From Pseudomonas fluorescens HK44 (GTDB lineage: Bacteria > Pseudomonadota > Gammaproteobacteria > Pseudomonadales > Pseudomonadaceae), in assembly GCF_000217955.3 (NCBI RefSeq), contig NZ_AFOY02000023.1, positions 62,001 through 126,000 of the forward strand: a stretch of 64,000 bases of DNA. The letters run 5' to 3'. This document shows, piece after piece, positions 15,784 to 25,244 of this stretch (positions within the stretch are counted from its first letter, which is position 1; the number at the start of each line of letters is the position of its first letter). The position numbers and the translations under genes were made by a program. A model generated the notes under the pieces. It ran no database searches. It was not told the DNA's origin and saw only the letters and a program-made list of their open reading frames with translations.

Positions 15784-16923
15784 CTACAAAACCACCCGCG
15801 ACACCCTCGGCAACACCACGCTGAAGGTCGTGCCCTCGGCCTCGCTGGAACTGACTTCGATCGTACCCTGATGCGCATCCACCACTTGTTTGACGATGAA
15901 CAAGCCCAACCCAAGGCTGGTGGACGGGCCGGTGAGGTCTTCGCTGGCGCTGCGCACCAGTGGGTCGAATATCGTCGGCAGTGCCTCGGCGGGAATCGGC
16001 TCGCCATGGTTGTGCATGGTCAGGGTCACCTGATCTTTTTCGCCCATGATGCTCAGGGTTACCGGACGGTGATTGGCACCGTGTTGCAAGGCATTACCGA
16101 CGAGGTTTTGCAGCAGTTGGCCGAGGCGCGCGCGGTCCCAGATGCCATGGGCGTCGCCTTCGACGATCAGTTGTGGATTGCAGCCCGGCTGTCCGGCGCC
16201 GGCTTCGTCCAGCGCAGCTTTTGCGGCCGCGGCCAGGTCCATCGGTGCCGGTTCGATCGGCAGGCTGCTGCCCAGTCGGCTGCGCACCAGCTCCAGCAAG
16301 TCGCTGACCATCGCCGCCATGTGCCGGGCACTGGTCTTGATGCTTGTCACATAGGTCTGGGCGTCAGTGTCCAGTTTGGCCTTGCGTAGCAACATTTCGG
16401 TGGACATGTTCACTGCCTGCAAGGGGGTGCGCAGATCATGGCCCAGAATGGCCAGGAAGATGTCCCGTGAGCGATTGACCTGCTCGGCGTACGCTGCGGT
16501 GGACTCGGCCAGGGCTTCGTCGATGGCTTCGTTGAAACGGATCATGTCCTGCAAGTACGCCACGTCCGGCGACTCCAGGCTGTTGACCCACAAGCGAATC
16601 ACGCTGGCCCGCAAGTGGCGGAACTCAGAGGTCATCTGCACCAGATCAAACCCCACGTTATGCCGAAGCTCGCCATGGCTGGCGGCTGCCTTGTCCAGGC
16701 CTGGGGTTTTTTCCGGGCCTTCGCCCCTGGCCTTGGCCGCTTGTTCGCGGGCGGTCTGGGCGGTCTTCATGTCGCGGGAAGCGGCCAGCAGGATCGATGT
16801 GGCGTGGTCGCGCAGGAGCGTCCGGTCCATGGAGTCAGGGTCGGGGGCTATGGTTCGGGCGAACTGCTCCCATTCATCGACGATGCGGTCGACGTGAGTC
16901 ACGATGAATTCGGATAGACGCAT
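15784..16923 (-). CDS. soluble sensor histidine kinase with RsbRD-like N-terminal domain
   Basis: A 379-residue kinase with no membrane segment. The first ~150 residues resemble the RsbT co-antagonist (RsbRD_N) all-helical sensor domain. They are followed by HisKA with the phospho-acceptor H-box (FLAILGHDLRTPLQ) and a HATPase domain with N-box (NLVGNALQHG), TIFDPLVR and G-box (GLGLFIVKQ). The ATG at 16923 has GTGGAG 9 bases upstream; an in-frame ATG at 16938 lacks one. No response regulator gene is adjacent, so it is an orphan kinase. Its signal is unknown. Confidence 0.9.
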   Translation of the reverse strand: MRLSEFIVTHVDRIVDEWEQFARTIAPDPDSMDRTLLRDHATSILLAASRDMKTAQTAREQAAKARGEGPEKTPGLDKAAASHGELRHNVGFDLVQMTSEFRHLRASVIRLWVNSLESPDVAYLQDMIRFNEAIDEALAESTAAYAEQVNRSRDIFLAILGHDLRTPLQAVNMSTEMLLRKAKLDTDAQTYVTSIKTSARHMAAMVSDLLELVRSRLGSSLPIEPAPMDLAAAAKAALDEAGAGQPGCNPQLIVEGDAHGIWDRARLGQLLQNLVGNALQHGANHRPVTLSIMGEKDQVTLTMHNHGEPIPAEALPTIFDPLVRSASEDLTGPSTSLGLGLFIVKQVVDAHQGTIEVSSSEAEGTTFSVVLPRVSRVVL

Positions 16924-17174
16924 GGTCGAAGGCTCCACGCAGTAAGCGCTTGACTGTCTCGCATTTTAGCGCCTTTAAGACCGGGTCAGAACCACCGTTG
17001 ACGAGCAGGATCAGCCACGGTGGTTGTCAGGGTGGTATTTAATTGTTTTTCAGGTTCTGAAGTTGAATGTTGTTGGGTGTTTATTCTGGTTTTACAGCAG
17101 TTATTTAATCTTTTGTTATCGGGCGGATTGAATAAGCTGGTGGTTCTTATGAACGCACAGGGACAGTTGCGAAT
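16924..17174. promoter_or_regulatory. AT-rich divergent intergenic region, histidine kinase / toxin gene 2
   Basis: These 251 bases include an inverted repeat AACCACCGT (16990-16998) and ACGGTGGTT (17017-17025), followed by a strongly AT-rich stretch up to the toxin start, unlike flanking DNA. No clear -35/-10 pair or RNA gene can be named. Confidence 0.45.
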
Positions 17175-20100
17175 ATGAATGAACTACCAGAAATGTCGCC
17201 GACGGCCGCTGGCAATAATGCCGCTATACATCGGGATTATTTAGCGGGCAGCCTTGCGACGCTATTGAAAGACGCATCGATTTCGACGCTTGCATCGATA
17301 ACTGATCTGAAACCAGTCTTGCCCGAGTGGTACATCAACGCACGCCGTATCGATCGCCAATACCTGAAAGAACTCATTAATGAACGCTGGCGCTTGCAGG
17401 ACACGCTGGACAAGACGCTGGGGGAATTACAAAAGGACATCAATGAATTTGCCGAGCCGCTGCTGGTCGCGGCGCTGAAACAGCAGTTGAACCTGGAACT
17501 GGATGTCAAGGCGACGTCACTGCGGCTTTATGTTCCCGCCAAGCTGGGGTTTGGTACGATCGATACGAATGCCAGTCGACTCAGGCACTCCACACTGCTG
17601 GAAGCCGCCCTGCATAACTTCGAAGAACCTGAAACTCTGGCGGGGGCATTTCGCGATGGTTCTGGTGTCTTTACTACGGACGCCGAAGGCGCTCCCCGGC
17701 GTCATGAACTGACCGTCGAGAAGTTTGCAGCCCTGTGTCGGACCCTGGACATCGGAGCGCAGTATCAACAACACATCACGGCGTTGCTGAGGCCTGTAGA
17801 TGCCAAGGCCAGGGCGATACTTGAGCGACAGTCCATTGCCAGTGAAAGAGCCGCTTTCAACGAGTCGGCGCTCATTGCCTATTTGAAGAAAGACATAGCT
17901 TTCGATGTGTATGGAAAGTTGCAACAGGTGCGCGATGGCCAGCAAAACATACAGCTGGGCAATCGCCCCTTGCACTGTCATCGGCTGTCACTCATGGGGT
18001 TCAAGCTGACCGGTATTGTGCTGTTCAGTGCAGTGGCTGATCCGTCGACAATCAAAACAACCTTTGACAGCCTGGTTCCGGAACATCAGCGAACGATGAT
18101 GGAGTGGTCGCGTCGGCTGATGCTTCTACCGGGGCAGGAGTTTGAGCAATTCACGTTGCTCAAGGCGTTTTTTGCCAACGGTCCCAGCGCTATGGTCGAG
18201 GAAATGTTTCGCCGCGAGGATATCCATGAGCAAAGTCGTCTGGAGGGAACGCTGATCGCTTATGTTCCCGACGACCCCGATCATCCGCTCAAGGAATATG
18301 CCTCGTTCACCGACTTCATGAAGGCGCTGACGAGCCAGTTGCGCACCTCGGACTATCAACGGTTTTTCAGTCGGTTCGTGGCGCAAAAAGACCAGGGCAA
18401 ATTCTTCAGCCGGGTCCGGGAGCGGTTCACCACCTTTACATGGAAGCAGCGCGAACCGTTGGACATGGGCCCGTGGTGGCGAGAGACCGCGGTCGAGAAC
18501 CCCGACGCGGAGCCCATTACCAATGTCATTTCAGGCGATCTCTGGCTGCAGCTTGGTCGGTGGCGGAGGGACAAAGCGATTGCGGATGCGCGACAGATCG
18601 CCGTGCCGACCGACGATGAAGACAGCGCTACGCGCTGGCGGCGGCTGACCAGCTACCTGGACATCGGCTGGAACGTGTTCAGCTTTGGTGCCGTGTTGGT
18701 CCCGGGTCTTGGAGAGGCGGTGCTGGCCGTCATGGTCGGGCAGATGCTGTTCGAAACCATGGAAGGGATTGAAGAGTGGAGCAAAGGGGACAAGGAAGAG
18801 GCCGCTGCCCATCTCACTGGCGTCATGATCAATTTCGCCCAGTTGGCAATCATGGCTGCCGGGCATGTGTTGCCGGGCGGTGCGCCGGCGCCTGTCAAAC
18901 CATCGTCCTTTATCGACCAGTTGAAACAGGTTGAGCTCCCTGACGGCAAGACCCGCCTCTGGAATGCGGACCTGACGCCCTACGCGCATGACATGATCTT
19001 GCCAAAAGAGGCAAAGCCGAGCGAGCAGGGCCTGTATCGACACAGCGAAAAAGACATCCTGAAGCACGAGAATAGGTATTTCGTCGTCAGTGAGGATCCA
19101 CACACTGGCCAGCCCACGCCTGCGGCACCCGAATCGGCCGGAGGCTTATCAGCCGAAACTTGCGCACAACGGTGCGGTGCCTGGAAAACCGAGCTGGACC
19201 ACCCATTGAGTGGGACAAAACCGCACTCATGCGTCGCATGGGCCGTCGGTCGAGGTTTCTCCGATGCCACGCTGGAGCAGATTCGTATTGCCAGTGGTGT
19301 GGACGAAGACGTACTGCGCAGACTGCATATTGTGAGCGAACCGCCACCAGCGCTGATGACCGATGCGATCGAGCGCTTCAATGCGTGGGTTGATGTGCAG
19401 AAGTTGCCCGAGCAGATTTTGGCCGATGAGGTTCCGCACGCTTTTGTCGAGCAGGTGCCACGTTTGCTGACGGAGTTGCGGGGATGGCCAACACAAAAAG
19501 CTATCGAGGTATTTGAAGGGCCCGAACATCGGGGGCGTTCGATCAAGTATGGCAACATCGACGCATCACCGGCCAACACACTGAAGATATCCCACGCAGA
19601 GATCCGCGCAGGGAAGCTTCCAGAGCTCGCCGTGAGTTTCGCTGACGAGACAGAGATCCGCGAGCTGCTCGGGCAGCGGATCTCCACAGATAAACAAATC
19701 CGTATCGAGGCCTTGAAAAGCAGGCTTGCCATGCACGCTGACACGCGTCGCGCAGGTCTGTTCGATACGCTAAACCTTCGGCAGCAGCATACAAGCAATC
19801 CTCAAGTGCTGGTGCTTCAAGACGCTTTTAGCGGGCTACCCACCTCAGTTGCCCGGGAGTTGCTGGCCAGTGTCGATGCCGAAGGCCTACTCAAAATAAC
19901 GGAGCCATCGCGCATACCCTTGCAACTCAGAGAGCGTGTGCTCGTGGCCTTGCGGGAGTTGCGTGTAGCACGCGCCTACGAAGGCCTTTTCCTCGACTCC
20001 GTGGACAATGTGGATACTGAACGGCTGGCGCTGCATTCATTGCAGATTTTGCCGAACTGGTCCGAGAACGTTCGGATCGAAATCCGTGATGCTTCATTCG

Positions 20101-22445
20101 ATGGGCCGTTGCGCGACAGCGTCGGCCCGGCAGATGCCTCCGTGCGCAAAGTCCTGGTCAGCGAGGACGGCCAATACCAGGCACGCGATGACGAAGATAA
20201 TCACCTGCATGGGCCCGATAACCTTTATGCATCCGTGCTGCATGCCTTGCCTGATGCTGAAAGAAACGCGTTGGGGTATGAGATCAATCAAGGTGTGCAG
20301 TTGAGACAAGCTATTCAAAAAGCGCCGCTGCCACGGGACACCCTCAGCTCACTTCTGGCGGATAACCCGATCCGCAAGCCGGCATATGACCCCGCCACGA
20401 TGAAACTGCGTGGTGGCATGCAGGGCATCATTCAAGGTGTCCGCCAGTTACCCGCAAGACTGACACCGCAAGAACGGGTCCGCAGCATTCGCCCCGGCTG
20501 GACAGAGGCCGAGGCCCAGGTCTATCTGGAGGGCGGCGGCAGCGACAGTAGCGTGGAAGAGCGGGCGAGCGCGCTCGAAGCAGAATTCAATCGGCTAAAC
20601 ACCAATTTTCAACGCTGGTTGAAGTCGCCTACCGAGGCCTTCGGGTTCAGTGCTGCCGGCATCGCTGAATGGCAGTCCAGAAACGCGTTGTACAAAGCGA
20701 TCAGGGAATCCTGGCAGCGAATCGGCCAGCGGGATGTGGATTCATTCGGGAATCTGCATGGCGTGGTACTCGACCTTGAACATGTTCCGCTGGGGCGCCA
20801 TCTGGGGACCATGCCGGCCCTGGAAGGCAACTTCAACCATGTCACCCGACTCAACTTGAACCGAACCGAGTTGATCGATGCACAGGTTTCTTTTCTCGAT
20901 CACTTCCCGCGGCTTCGATCGTTGAACCTCGATAACAACCCACTTACACGGCTTCCTCACGTCATCGGTCATATGCGAGGGCTGATGGAGTTGACCTTGC
21001 GCGGGAATCGAATCGTGCTGGATGGGCAATCGGTGGCCGACCTCAGAAACCTTACCCGGCTTCAGACCCTGGACTTGCAGGGGAACCCTTTGGGGCGAGT
21101 TCCTGATATCGGCCATATGCGCAATCTACATTCGTTGTACCTGGCTGATACCGGCATTCGCACCTGGCCCGACGGTCTGTTCTCCCAGCCCCGGTTCCGG
21201 CATTTTTACCTGGATATGCAGCGCAACGTAATCACCTACATTCCTCTGGTTGCGCCAGGCTCCGTCCAGGCAGAGCTGATGGCTCGCACGCTCTTGAACC
21301 GTGAGCGACAGTGGTTGCCGGAATTCAATCTCCAGACGCTCAGGCACTATATTCGATCCGTCGGCCTGGACCCCGATCGTCCTTATCCACCTCGCGGCGT
21401 GCGTGACAGTCTTGACTGGGAAGAGGGCATGACGCGACCTGAATGGGTCGCCCGGCAGCCGACCTGGAATGCCGTCGAAGATGAGTTCGGTTCGGTGCCT
21501 TTTTTCAACCAGATCAGGAAACTCACCGAGTCCGCCCACTTCAAAAACGATCCGGCATTCAGAGTGGACATGACGAGCAAGCTCTGGCGAATGCTGGAGG
21601 CCATGTCCAAAGACAGCGAACTGCGCAAGAATCTTTTTGTCCTGGCGAAAGAGCCCACCAATTGCGTCGATGCCGGCGCGCAGCTGTTCAATGCGATGGG
21701 CGTTGAAGTGCTGATTCATGAAGCCTATGGGCTTGCCAACCCGAGCCTGATAGAGGCCGAGCTGGTGCTGTTGGCCAGAGGCAAATCGCGGCTCGATGAG
21801 TTGAGCCGGATCGCCCATAAGAACATTGCCGAGCGACTGGAGAACAATGAGACATTCAGGGTTTTCGATCCGGAAACTGGCCAGTACACGGGGTCCATTG
21901 ATGAGGTCGAGACCCATCTGGCCTACATGACGGACCTGGCCGGTCGACTGGATCTCCCCTGGCAGTCACGTGACCTGCAGTTTCGAACGCACTCCGGTGT
22001 CACTCCCCAGATGATCGAAAGTGCCTATCGGCGTGTGCTCAGTCTGGAGGAGGGGGATCTACTCTGCGATTCGATCATCGAGCAGCCATTCTGGGAGTCT
22101 TATGTCCAGGGTTCCAATCGGAGTGCTTTCAAAGCCTTCAGGCGCCGAATCGATGCGACCACGGAGTTCTACACGGCGCTGGAGAGAAGGACGACTGAAC
22201 CCACCCTGTCACTTGAGGAAAAAGCCCGGCTGAAGGAGGACATTCGAGTGCTCGCCGCAGAGTTGGGCAAACAGGAAAGCGAGTTTGCTCCGGGGCGGAT
22301 CATGACTGAAGAGGAGTATGCCGCCGAGCTGAGTTTGATAGACGCCGAGATGAAGGCGTTGCTCAAGATATTGACTCAGCAGGCAATGGATCGGGCAAAA
22401 CTGCAACGGGTTGAAATTCCCTTCACTGTCGAACCACCAAACTGA
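17175..22445 (+). CDS. giant dermonecrotic-toxin-like protein with LRR and NEL-type E3 ubiquitin ligase
   Basis: A 1756-residue protein. Residues 1-1081 are the scaffold shared with the protein at 5867 (FAEPLLVAALKQQ, DYQRFFSRFVAQKDQGKFF, hydrophobic segment about 496-575, VARAYEGLFLDSVDNVDTE, NLYASVLHALPDAERN), ending in MKLRGG (1076-1081). Leucine-rich repeats follow at about 1218-1345 (LRSLNLDNNPLTRLP, LQTLDLQGNPLGRVP). The C-terminus aligns by motif with NEL ubiquitin ligases of the IpaH/SspH class: EPTNCVDAGAQLF gives the CxD catalytic signature at Cys1497-Asp1499. Such enzymes ubiquitinate host proteins in eukaryotic cells. Residues 649-693 appear out of frame relative to the paralogue (see findings). 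It lacks a signal peptide and no secretion genes are nearby. Ribosome site AGGGAC. Confidence 0.85.
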   Translation: MNELPEMSPTAAGNNAAIHRDYLAGSLATLLKDASISTLASITDLKPVLPEWYINARRIDRQYLKELINERWRLQDTLDKTLGELQKDINEFAEPLLVAALKQQLNLELDVKATSLRLYVPAKLGFGTIDTNASRLRHSTLLEAALHNFEEPETLAGAFRDGSGVFTTDAEGAPRRHELTVEKFAALCRTLDIGAQYQQHITALLRPVDAKARAILERQSIASERAAFNESALIAYLKKDIAFDVYGKLQQVRDGQQNIQLGNRPLHCHRLSLMGFKLTGIVLFSAVADPSTIKTTFDSLVPEHQRTMMEWSRRLMLLPGQEFEQFTLLKAFFANGPSAMVEEMFRREDIHEQSRLEGTLIAYVPDDPDHPLKEYASFTDFMKALTSQLRTSDYQRFFSRFVAQKDQGKFFSRVRERFTTFTWKQREPLDMGPWWRETAVENPDAEPITNVISGDLWLQLGRWRRDKAIADARQIAVPTDDEDSATRWRRLTSYLDIGWNVFSFGAVLVPGLGEAVLAVMVGQMLFETMEGIEEWSKGDKEEAAAHLTGVMINFAQLAIMAAGHVLPGGAPAPVKPSSFIDQLKQVELPDGKTRLWNADLTPYAHDMILPKEAKPSEQGLYRHSEKDILKHENRYFVVSEDPHTGQPTPAAPESAGGLSAETCAQRCGAWKTELDHPLSGTKPHSCVAWAVGRGFSDATLEQIRIASGVDEDVLRRLHIVSEPPPALMTDAIERFNAWVDVQKLPEQILADEVPHAFVEQVPRLLTELRGWPTQKAIEVFEGPEHRGRSIKYGNIDASPANTLKISHAEIRAGKLPELAVSFADETEIRELLGQRISTDKQIRIEALKSRLAMHADTRRAGLFDTLNLRQQHTSNPQVLVLQDAFSGLPTSVARELLASVDAEGLLKITEPSRIPLQLRERVLVALRELRVARAYEGLFLDSVDNVDTERLALHSLQILPNWSENVRIEIRDASFDGPLRDSVGPADASVRKVLVSEDGQYQARDDEDNHLHGPDNLYASVLHALPDAERNALGYEINQGVQLRQAIQKAPLPRDTLSSLLADNPIRKPAYDPATMKLRGGMQGIIQGVRQLPARLTPQERVRSIRPGWTEAEAQVYLEGGGSDSSVEERASALEAEFNRLNTNFQRWLKSPTEAFGFSAAGIAEWQSRNALYKAIRESWQRIGQRDVDSFGNLHGVVLDLEHVPLGRHLGTMPALEGNFNHVTRLNLNRTELIDAQVSFLDHFPRLRSLNLDNNPLTRLPHVIGHMRGLMELTLRGNRIVLDGQSVADLRNLTRLQTLDLQGNPLGRVPDIGHMRNLHSLYLADTGIRTWPDGLFSQPRFRHFYLDMQRNVITYIPLVAPGSVQAELMARTLLNRERQWLPEFNLQTLRHYIRSVGLDPDRPYPPRGVRDSLDWEEGMTRPEWVARQPTWNAVEDEFGSVPFFNQIRKLTESAHFKNDPAFRVDMTSKLWRMLEAMSKDSELRKNLFVLAKEPTNCVDAGAQLFNAMGVEVLIHEAYGLANPSLIEAELVLLARGKSRLDELSRIAHKNIAERLENNETFRVFDPETGQYTGSIDEVETHLAYMTDLAGRLDLPWQSRDLQFRTHSGVTPQMIESAYRRVLSLEEGDLLCDSIIEQPFWESYVQGSNRSAFKAFRRRIDATTEFYTALERRTTEPTLSLEEKARLKEDIRVLAAELGKQESEFAPGRIMTEEEYAAELSLIDAEMKALLKILTQQAMDRAKLQRVEIPFTVEPPN

Positions 22446-22464
22446 TCACAGCACAGGCTGTCAT

Positions 22465-22502
22465 CCCGGCACGAAGACTGACGACCTTCGTGCCGGGTTT
22501 TT
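22465..22502 (+). terminator. rho-independent terminator of toxin gene 2
   Basis: CCCGGCACGAAG and CTTCGTGCCGGG form a perfect 12-base-pair stem followed by five T. It lies 20 bases after the toxin stop and may also serve ureC from the other strand. Confidence 0.92.
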
Positions 22503-22517
22503 ATGCGTGTATGAATC

Positions 22518-24218
22518 TCAAAACAGGAAATACCGCTGCGCCATCGGCAATACATCAGCGGGTTCACACCACAGCAGCACGCCGTCGGCCTTGACCTGAT
22601 AGGTCTGCGGATCGACATCGATGTTAGGCAGATAGTCGTTGTGGATCAGGTCGGTTTTCTGCACCTCGCGGCAACCTTTGACCACGGCGATTTTCTTTTT
22701 CAGCCCTAGCGCTTCGGGAAGGCCCGCATCCTGCGCCGCCTGGCTGATGAACGTCAGGCTGGTGGCATGCAGCGAGCCACCATAACTGGCGAACATCGGG
22801 CGGTAGTGCACCGGTTGCGGCGTCGGAATCGAAGCGTTGGCGTCACCCATCAGGCTGGCAGCAATCGCGCCACCCTTGAGGATCAGCGTCGGTTTGACCC
22901 CGAAAAACGCCGGGCGCCAGAGCACCAGGTCAGCCCATTTACCGACTTCGATCGAGCCCACTTCGTGGCTGATGCCGTGAGTGATGGCCGGGTTGATGGT
23001 GTACTTGGCGATGTAGCGTTTGACACGGAAGTTGTCGTTGCCCTGGCCATCACCTGCCAGCGGGCCACGCTGCTTTTTCATCTTGTCGGCGGTCTGCCAG
23101 GTGCGGGTGATGACTTCACCGACGCGGCCCATGGCCTGGCTGTCGGAACTGATCATCGAGAACGCGCCGAGGTCGTGAAGGATGTCTTCGGCTGCAATCG
23201 TCTCGCGGCGGATACGGCTTTCGGCGAAGGCCACGTCTTCGGCGATGCTCGGGTCCAGGTGATGGCAGACCATCAGCATGTCGAGGTGTTCGTCGATGGT
23301 GTTGCGGGTGAACGGCCGGGTCGGGTTGGTCGAGCTCGGCAGTACATTGGCGAAACCGCAGGCCTTGATGATGTCCGGCGCGTGGCCGCCACCGGCTCCT
23401 TCGGTGTGGTAGGTGTGAATGGTCCGGCCCTTGAACGCGGCGAGGGTGGTTTCGACGAACCCGGATTCGTTGAGGGTGTCGGTGTGGATCGCCACCTGTA
23501 CGTCGAACTGGTCGGCGACGTTCAGACAGTTGTCGATGCTCGCCGGCGTAGTGCCCCAATCCTCGTGCAGCTTGAGGCCGATAGCACCGGCCTTGACCTG
23601 TTCGATCAGCGGCTCTGGCAGGCTGGCGTTGCCCTTGCCGGTGAGGCCGATGTTCATCGGGAACGCATCCACCGCTTGAAGCATCCGCGCCAAATGCCAT
23701 GGGCCGGAGGTGCAGGTGGTGGCGTTGGTGCCCGTCGCCGGTCCCGTGCCGCCGCCGATCATGGTGGTGACGCCGCTCATCAATGCTTCTTCGATCTGCT
23801 GCGGGCAGATGAAGTGGATGTGCGTGTCGACGCCGCCCGCGGTGAGGATCATGCCTTCACCGGCGATCACTTCGGTGCTGGCGCCGACCGCGATGGTTAC
23901 ATTCGGCTGGACGTCCGGGTTACCGGCCTTGCCGATGGCCGCAATGCGCCCATCCTTGAGGCCGACGTCGGCTTTGACGATGCCCCAATGGTCGATGATC
24001 AGCGCGTTGGTGATCAGCGTGTCGACCACATCACAGGCCAGTAACTGGCTCTGACCCTGGCCATCGCGGATCACTTTGCCGCCGCCGAACTTCACTTCTT
24101 CACCGTAGGTGGTGAAGTCTTTTTCGACTTCGATCCACAGCTCGGTGTCGGCCAGGCGGACCTTGTCACCGACGGTAGGGCCGAACATGTCGGCGTAGGC
24201 TTGACGGGAAATCTTCAT
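22518..24218 (-). CDS. ureC: urease subunit alpha
   Basis: The catalytic subunit that hydrolyses urea to ammonia and carbamate with a dinickel centre. It is 566 residues, the usual length. Key residues are present: HIHF nickel ligands, the carbamylated lysine Lys216 in GLKLHEDWG, and the flap cysteine Cys318 in MVCHHLD. The start at 24218 (MKISRQAYADMFGPTVGDKV) has AAGGAAC upstream; open sequence further upstream is REPIN. It is the last gene of the cluster read from urtA. Nickel-insertion genes ureE, ureF and ureG do not follow. Confidence 0.98.
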   Translation of the reverse strand: MKISRQAYADMFGPTVGDKVRLADTELWIEVEKDFTTYGEEVKFGGGKVIRDGQGQSQLLACDVVDTLITNALIIDHWGIVKADVGLKDGRIAAIGKAGNPDVQPNVTIAVGASTEVIAGEGMILTAGGVDTHIHFICPQQIEEALMSGVTTMIGGGTGPATGTNATTCTSGPWHLARMLQAVDAFPMNIGLTGKGNASLPEPLIEQVKAGAIGLKLHEDWGTTPASIDNCLNVADQFDVQVAIHTDTLNESGFVETTLAAFKGRTIHTYHTEGAGGGHAPDIIKACGFANVLPSSTNPTRPFTRNTIDEHLDMLMVCHHLDPSIAEDVAFAESRIRRETIAAEDILHDLGAFSMISSDSQAMGRVGEVITRTWQTADKMKKQRGPLAGDGQGNDNFRVKRYIAKYTINPAITHGISHEVGSIEVGKWADLVLWRPAFFGVKPTLILKGGAIAASLMGDANASIPTPQPVHYRPMFASYGGSLHATSLTFISQAAQDAGLPEALGLKKKIAVVKGCREVQKTDLIHNDYLPNIDVDPQTYQVKADGVLLWCEPADVLPMAQRYFLF

Positions 24219-24241
24219 TTCAGTTCCTTGCACAAATTTAT

Positions 24242-24389
24242 TGTGGCGAGGGGGCTTGTCGGAACGCCGCACCGCCCCGTCCGGCCGCGTAGCGGTCGTA
24301 AAACCTGCAATCGCGGTGTGCCAGACCGAACGTGTCAGCACGGAGTGCGAGCGCTTCGCACTCGAACGGGGGCAAGCCCCCTCGCCACA
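24242..24389. repeat. REPIN-like doublet inside the urease operon (ureB-ureC gap)
   Basis: TGTGGCGAGGGGGCTTGTCG at the left and GGGGGCAAGCCCCCTCGCCACA at the right form the ends of a 148-base element. The left arm is degenerate compared with other copies. It separates two subunit genes that must be made in equal amounts. Confidence 0.85.
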
Positions 24390-24399
24390 GGGATCAGAT

Positions 24400-24708
24400 T
24401 CAGTCGAGGTCGCCCATGATCCTGCCGGCAAACCCGAACACCCGGCGATGTCCGGCCAGGTCCACCAGCTCGACCTCGCGGCTCTGCCCCGGTTCGAAGC
24501 GCACGGCGGTGCCGGCCGGGATGTTCAGGCGCATGCCACGGCTGGCGGCACGGTCGAACGTCAGGGCGTCGTTGGTTTCGAAAAAGTGGTAGTGCGAACC
24601 GACCTGAATCGGCCGGTCGCCGCTGTTGGCCACGGTCAGGCTCAGGGTGCGACGGCCGGCGTTGAGCTCGATGTCGCCTTGCTTGATCTGATATTCGCCA
24701 GGAATCAT
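24400..24708 (-). CDS. ureB: urease subunit beta
   Basis: A 102-residue beta subunit with the family start MIPGEYQIKQGDIELNAGR and the conserved GSHYHFFETNDALTFDR and GMRLNIPAGTAVRFEPGQ. It packs against alpha and gamma subunits in the (abc)3 trimer. Its start overlaps the stop of the upstream GNAT gene by 4 bases (ATGA), so it is co-translated with it. Confidence 0.97.
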   Translation of the reverse strand: MIPGEYQIKQGDIELNAGRRTLSLTVANSGDRPIQVGSHYHFFETNDALTFDRAASRGMRLNIPAGTAVRFEPGQSREVELVDLAGHRRVFGFAGRIMGDLD

Positions 24709-25238
24709 TCGGGTTGTCCCAGGGTCTTGTAGTAGATGGCGGTCGGGGTGTAGCGACCGTCCGGGCTTTGGCAGTAGTTGGGCAATTCACCGACACGGGT
24801 GTAGCCCAGGGACTGATAGAACGCTTCGGCCGCGGAGCCGGCTTCAGTGTCGAGGTATAGCAGGCCACGTTTGTGCTGGTGCGCAGCAAGCTCCAGCGCA
24901 TTCATCAGTTGTTGAGCCAGGCCGCGTCGCCGCGTGTCATGGCGCACCTGCAGCTTTTGCACTTCGGCGCGATTGCGGCCGTTGGCTTTCTGGCACAGGG
25001 CCAGTTGCACGCTGGCCAGGACCTTTTCATCGTGAACCACTACCCACAGCAACAGACTGCCGTCCTCAAGCCCGGCCTGGACACTGTTGATGTAGGCGCG
25101 GGCCTGGGCATCATCAAGGTCGGCCATGAAGCCGATCGAGGCGCCGTGCTGCACGGCGTCAAACAGCAAGTCGATCAAGCCCTGACGGTAGTGCGCAAAA
25201 CTTTCGGTGTTCACGCGTCGCAGTTGGGCAGTGTTCAT
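24705..25238 (-). CDS. GNAT family N-acetyltransferase (first of two in urease operon)
   Basis: A 177-residue acetyltransferase with the acetyl-CoA motif A (VRHDTRRRGLAQQLMNALE) and motif B (YLDTEAGSAAEAFYQSLGY). The substrate is not known. It lies between ureA and ureB, overlapping ureB by 4 bases. A GNAT in this place is also found in other pseudomonads, so it is a stable operon member. Confidence 0.88.
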   Translation of the reverse strand: MNTAQLRRVNTESFAHYRQGLIDLLFDAVQHGASIGFMADLDDAQARAYINSVQAGLEDGSLLLWVVVHDEKVLASVQLALCQKANGRNRAEVQKLQVRHDTRRRGLAQQLMNALELAAHQHKRGLLYLDTEAGSAAEAFYQSLGYTRVGELPNYCQSPDGRYTPTAIYYKTLGQPE

Positions 25239-25244
25239 GAGGTA

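Noticed and set aside
24219..24431. N-terminal extension of ureC
   Set aside because: The extra codons run through a REPIN; UreC proteins begin at MKISRQAY and a ribosome site precedes that ATG.
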